Source: Rhizobacter sp.
GTDB taxonomy: Bacteria; Pseudomonadota; Gammaproteobacteria; Burkholderiales; Burkholderiaceae
Assembly: GCA_014379885.1 (NCBI GenBank)
Contig: JACMKW010000280.1
Coordinates: 1-8,172, forward strand
Length of the DNA: 8,172 nt
Direction: 5' to 3'
In this document: positions 7,497-8,172 of the stretch, in pieces
How positions within the stretch are numbered: the stretch's first letter is position 1
Layout: every line of letters starts with the position of its first letter
Notes under the pieces: generated by a model
The model's database searches: none
Told to the model about the DNA's origin: nothing
What the model saw: the letters and a program-made list of their open reading frames with translations, nothing else
Program-made: the position numbers and the translations under genes

Positions 7497-7561
7497 ACGT
7501 CGCTATGCTCCTGTCCCCCGAGGGGGCGCCAGTCGCCTTGGGGCGGCCCGGCGGCGACTGG
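7497..7561. repeat. GC-rich palindromic intergenic element between pepA and holC
   Basis: The 88-base gap between pepA and holC is mostly filled by two hairpin-forming units. The first is CCCCC at 7515-7519 facing GGGGG at 7522-7526 (a tight loop, more realistically four pairs around CGAG). The second is a perfect 9-base inverted repeat, CCAGTCGCC at 7529-7537 and GGCGACTGG at 7553-7561, with a 15-base loop that itself holds GGG/CCC. No T-run follows, so it is not a normal intrinsic terminator. The wording resembles dispersed intergenic repeats I recall from Comamonadaceae genomes. There is only one copy here, so the dispersed nature is recall, not observation. Confidence 0.6.
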
Positions 7562-7573
7562 ATTCGTACTGAA

Positions 7574-8017
7574 ATGACCGAGATCAGCTTCCACTTCAAC
7601 GTGCCCGACCGCATGAGCTACGCCTGCCGTTTGTTGCGCAAGGCGGTGCGTCGCGGTGCACGGGTGGTGGTGGCTGCATCAAGCCCGGTCTTGACTGCGC
7701 TCGACCGCCAGCTGTGGGTGTTCGAGCCGCTCGATTTTGTGCCCCATGTGCATGCCCGGCCCGGCCAGCCTCCAGCCGCGCGCCTGCAAGCCACGCCGGT
7801 GTGGCTGACTGAGCGGGTGCACGAAGCACCGCATCACGAAGTGCTGCTCAACCTGGGCGACGAGTTGATCGAAGGCTTCGAGACCTTCTCGCGAGTGATC
7901 GAGTTGGTGTCGCTGGACGGGCCCGACCGCCAAGCCGGGCGAGCCCGCTGGAAGCACTACAGCGACCGTGGCTATGTGATCGCCAAGCACGACGTGGCCC
8001 AGGAGGCGTCGGCATGA
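7574..8017 (+). CDS. holC: DNA polymerase III subunit chi (HolC)
   Basis: The product is 147 residues, the same size as E. coli HolC. Chi joins psi in the clamp-loader complex and binds the C-terminal tail of single-stranded DNA-binding protein, stabilising the replisome on lagging-strand templates. Matching segments are the basic start of a Rossmann-like fold (RKAVRRGARVVVAASS, 22-37), LDRQLWVFEPLDFVPH (43-58), PVWLTE (75-80), HHEVLLNLGDE (87-97) and the C-terminal WKHYSDRGYVIAKHD (126-140). I chose the ATG at 7574 (MTEISFHF) because family homology begins there. An in-frame ATG at 7505 would add 23 residues encoded mainly by the palindromic repeat and is rejected. No strong ribosome-binding site is visible before 7574. 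The gene follows pepA as in E. coli and overlaps the next gene by four bases. Confidence 0.92.
   Translation: MTEISFHFNVPDRMSYACRLLRKAVRRGARVVVAASSPVLTALDRQLWVFEPLDFVPHVHARPGQPPAARLQATPVWLTERVHEAPHHEVLLNLGDELIEGFETFSRVIELVSLDGPDRQAGRARWKHYSDRGYVIAKHDVAQEASA
8001..8006 (+). promoter_or_regulatory. Strong Shine-Dalgarno for the gene after holC
   Basis: AGGAGG lies inside the last codons of holC, seven bases before the ATG at 8014. It fixes the start of the downstream gene and supports it as a real, translationally coupled gene rather than a chance open frame. Confidence 0.75.
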
Positions 8018-8172
8018 AGGCCAACACACAGCCGCCTCGCAGCGTGCCGGTGCTGACCGAGGTGGTGGTGATGCCCAAGCCCGGCCCTGAGGCGGAGAGC
8101 GAGTACCCAGAGATCCTGTCCGACACCGCCTATGCCGCCACCCAGCCGGCCGGCCTCGATGAATGGAAGGCA
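8014..8172 (+). CDS. Unrecognised protein, N-terminal 53 residues (runs off right edge)
   Basis: The frame starts with ATG at 8014, overlapping the holC stop as ATGA, has a strong ribosome-binding site and stays open to the window end. The visible protein begins MKANTQPPRSVPVLTEVVV and continues acidic and proline-rich, with a PEILSD motif and ending DEWKA. There is no signal peptide, membrane segment or motif that I recognise in these 53 residues. Tight coupling to holC suggests co-expression with the clamp-loader subunit, but any functional link is inference. It could be a small Burkholderiales-specific hypothetical protein. Confidence 0.7.
   Translation, partial: MKANTQPPRSVPVLTEVVVMPKPGPEAESEYPEILSDTAYAATQPAGLDEWKA

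Noticed and set aside
7512..7561. Intrinsic terminator after pepA
   Set aside because: Hairpins are present but there is no U-tract after either stem, so I list the block as a repeat instead.

Overview
This is an ordinary, densely packed chromosomal core region from a high-GC Gram-negative bacterium. It is most likely a betaproteobacterium of the Burkholderiales, and the family Comamonadaceae is my best guess. The reasons are the strong G/C preference at third codon positions, the gene order lptF-lptG / pepA-holC next to a CysB-type regulator and a CbiX-type chelatase, and a GC-rich intergenic palindromic element of a kind I recall from that family. I see no phage, transposon, CRISPR, tRNA or rRNA, and no convincing new defence or mobile system.

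Layout: (1) Bases 1-1239, plus strand, hold the 3' part of a FimV/HubP-like inner-membrane protein whose start lies left of the window. (2) Bases 6001 down to 1220, minus strand, hold five tightly spaced genes in transcription order: lptF, lptG, a small CbiX/SirB-type chelatase, a cysB-type LysR regulator and a ybdL-type methionine aminotransferase. Spacings are a 4-base overlap, then gaps of 7, 34 and 11 bases, so read-through transcription is likely. (3) Bases 6028-7485, plus strand, hold pepA, divergent from lptF with only 14-26 bases between start codons. (4) After an 88-base gap carrying a palindromic repeat come holC (7574-8017) and, by an ATGA overlap, the first 53 codons of an unrecognised gene that runs off the right edge.

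How the genes work together: LptF and LptG are the two membrane permeases that, with the ATPase LptB, extract lipopolysaccharide from the inner membrane. The chelatase, CysB and aminotransferase form a plausible sulfur sub-cluster: siroheme for sulfite reductase, control of sulfur assimilation, and the last step of methionine salvage. PepA (aminopeptidase) and HolC (DNA polymerase III chi) are housekeeping proteins whose adjacency also occurs in Escherichia coli. The points most worth a second look are the repeat in front of holC, which supplies an in-frame ATG that could mislead start prediction, the compressed lptF/pepA divergent start region, and the unknown gene coupled to holC.
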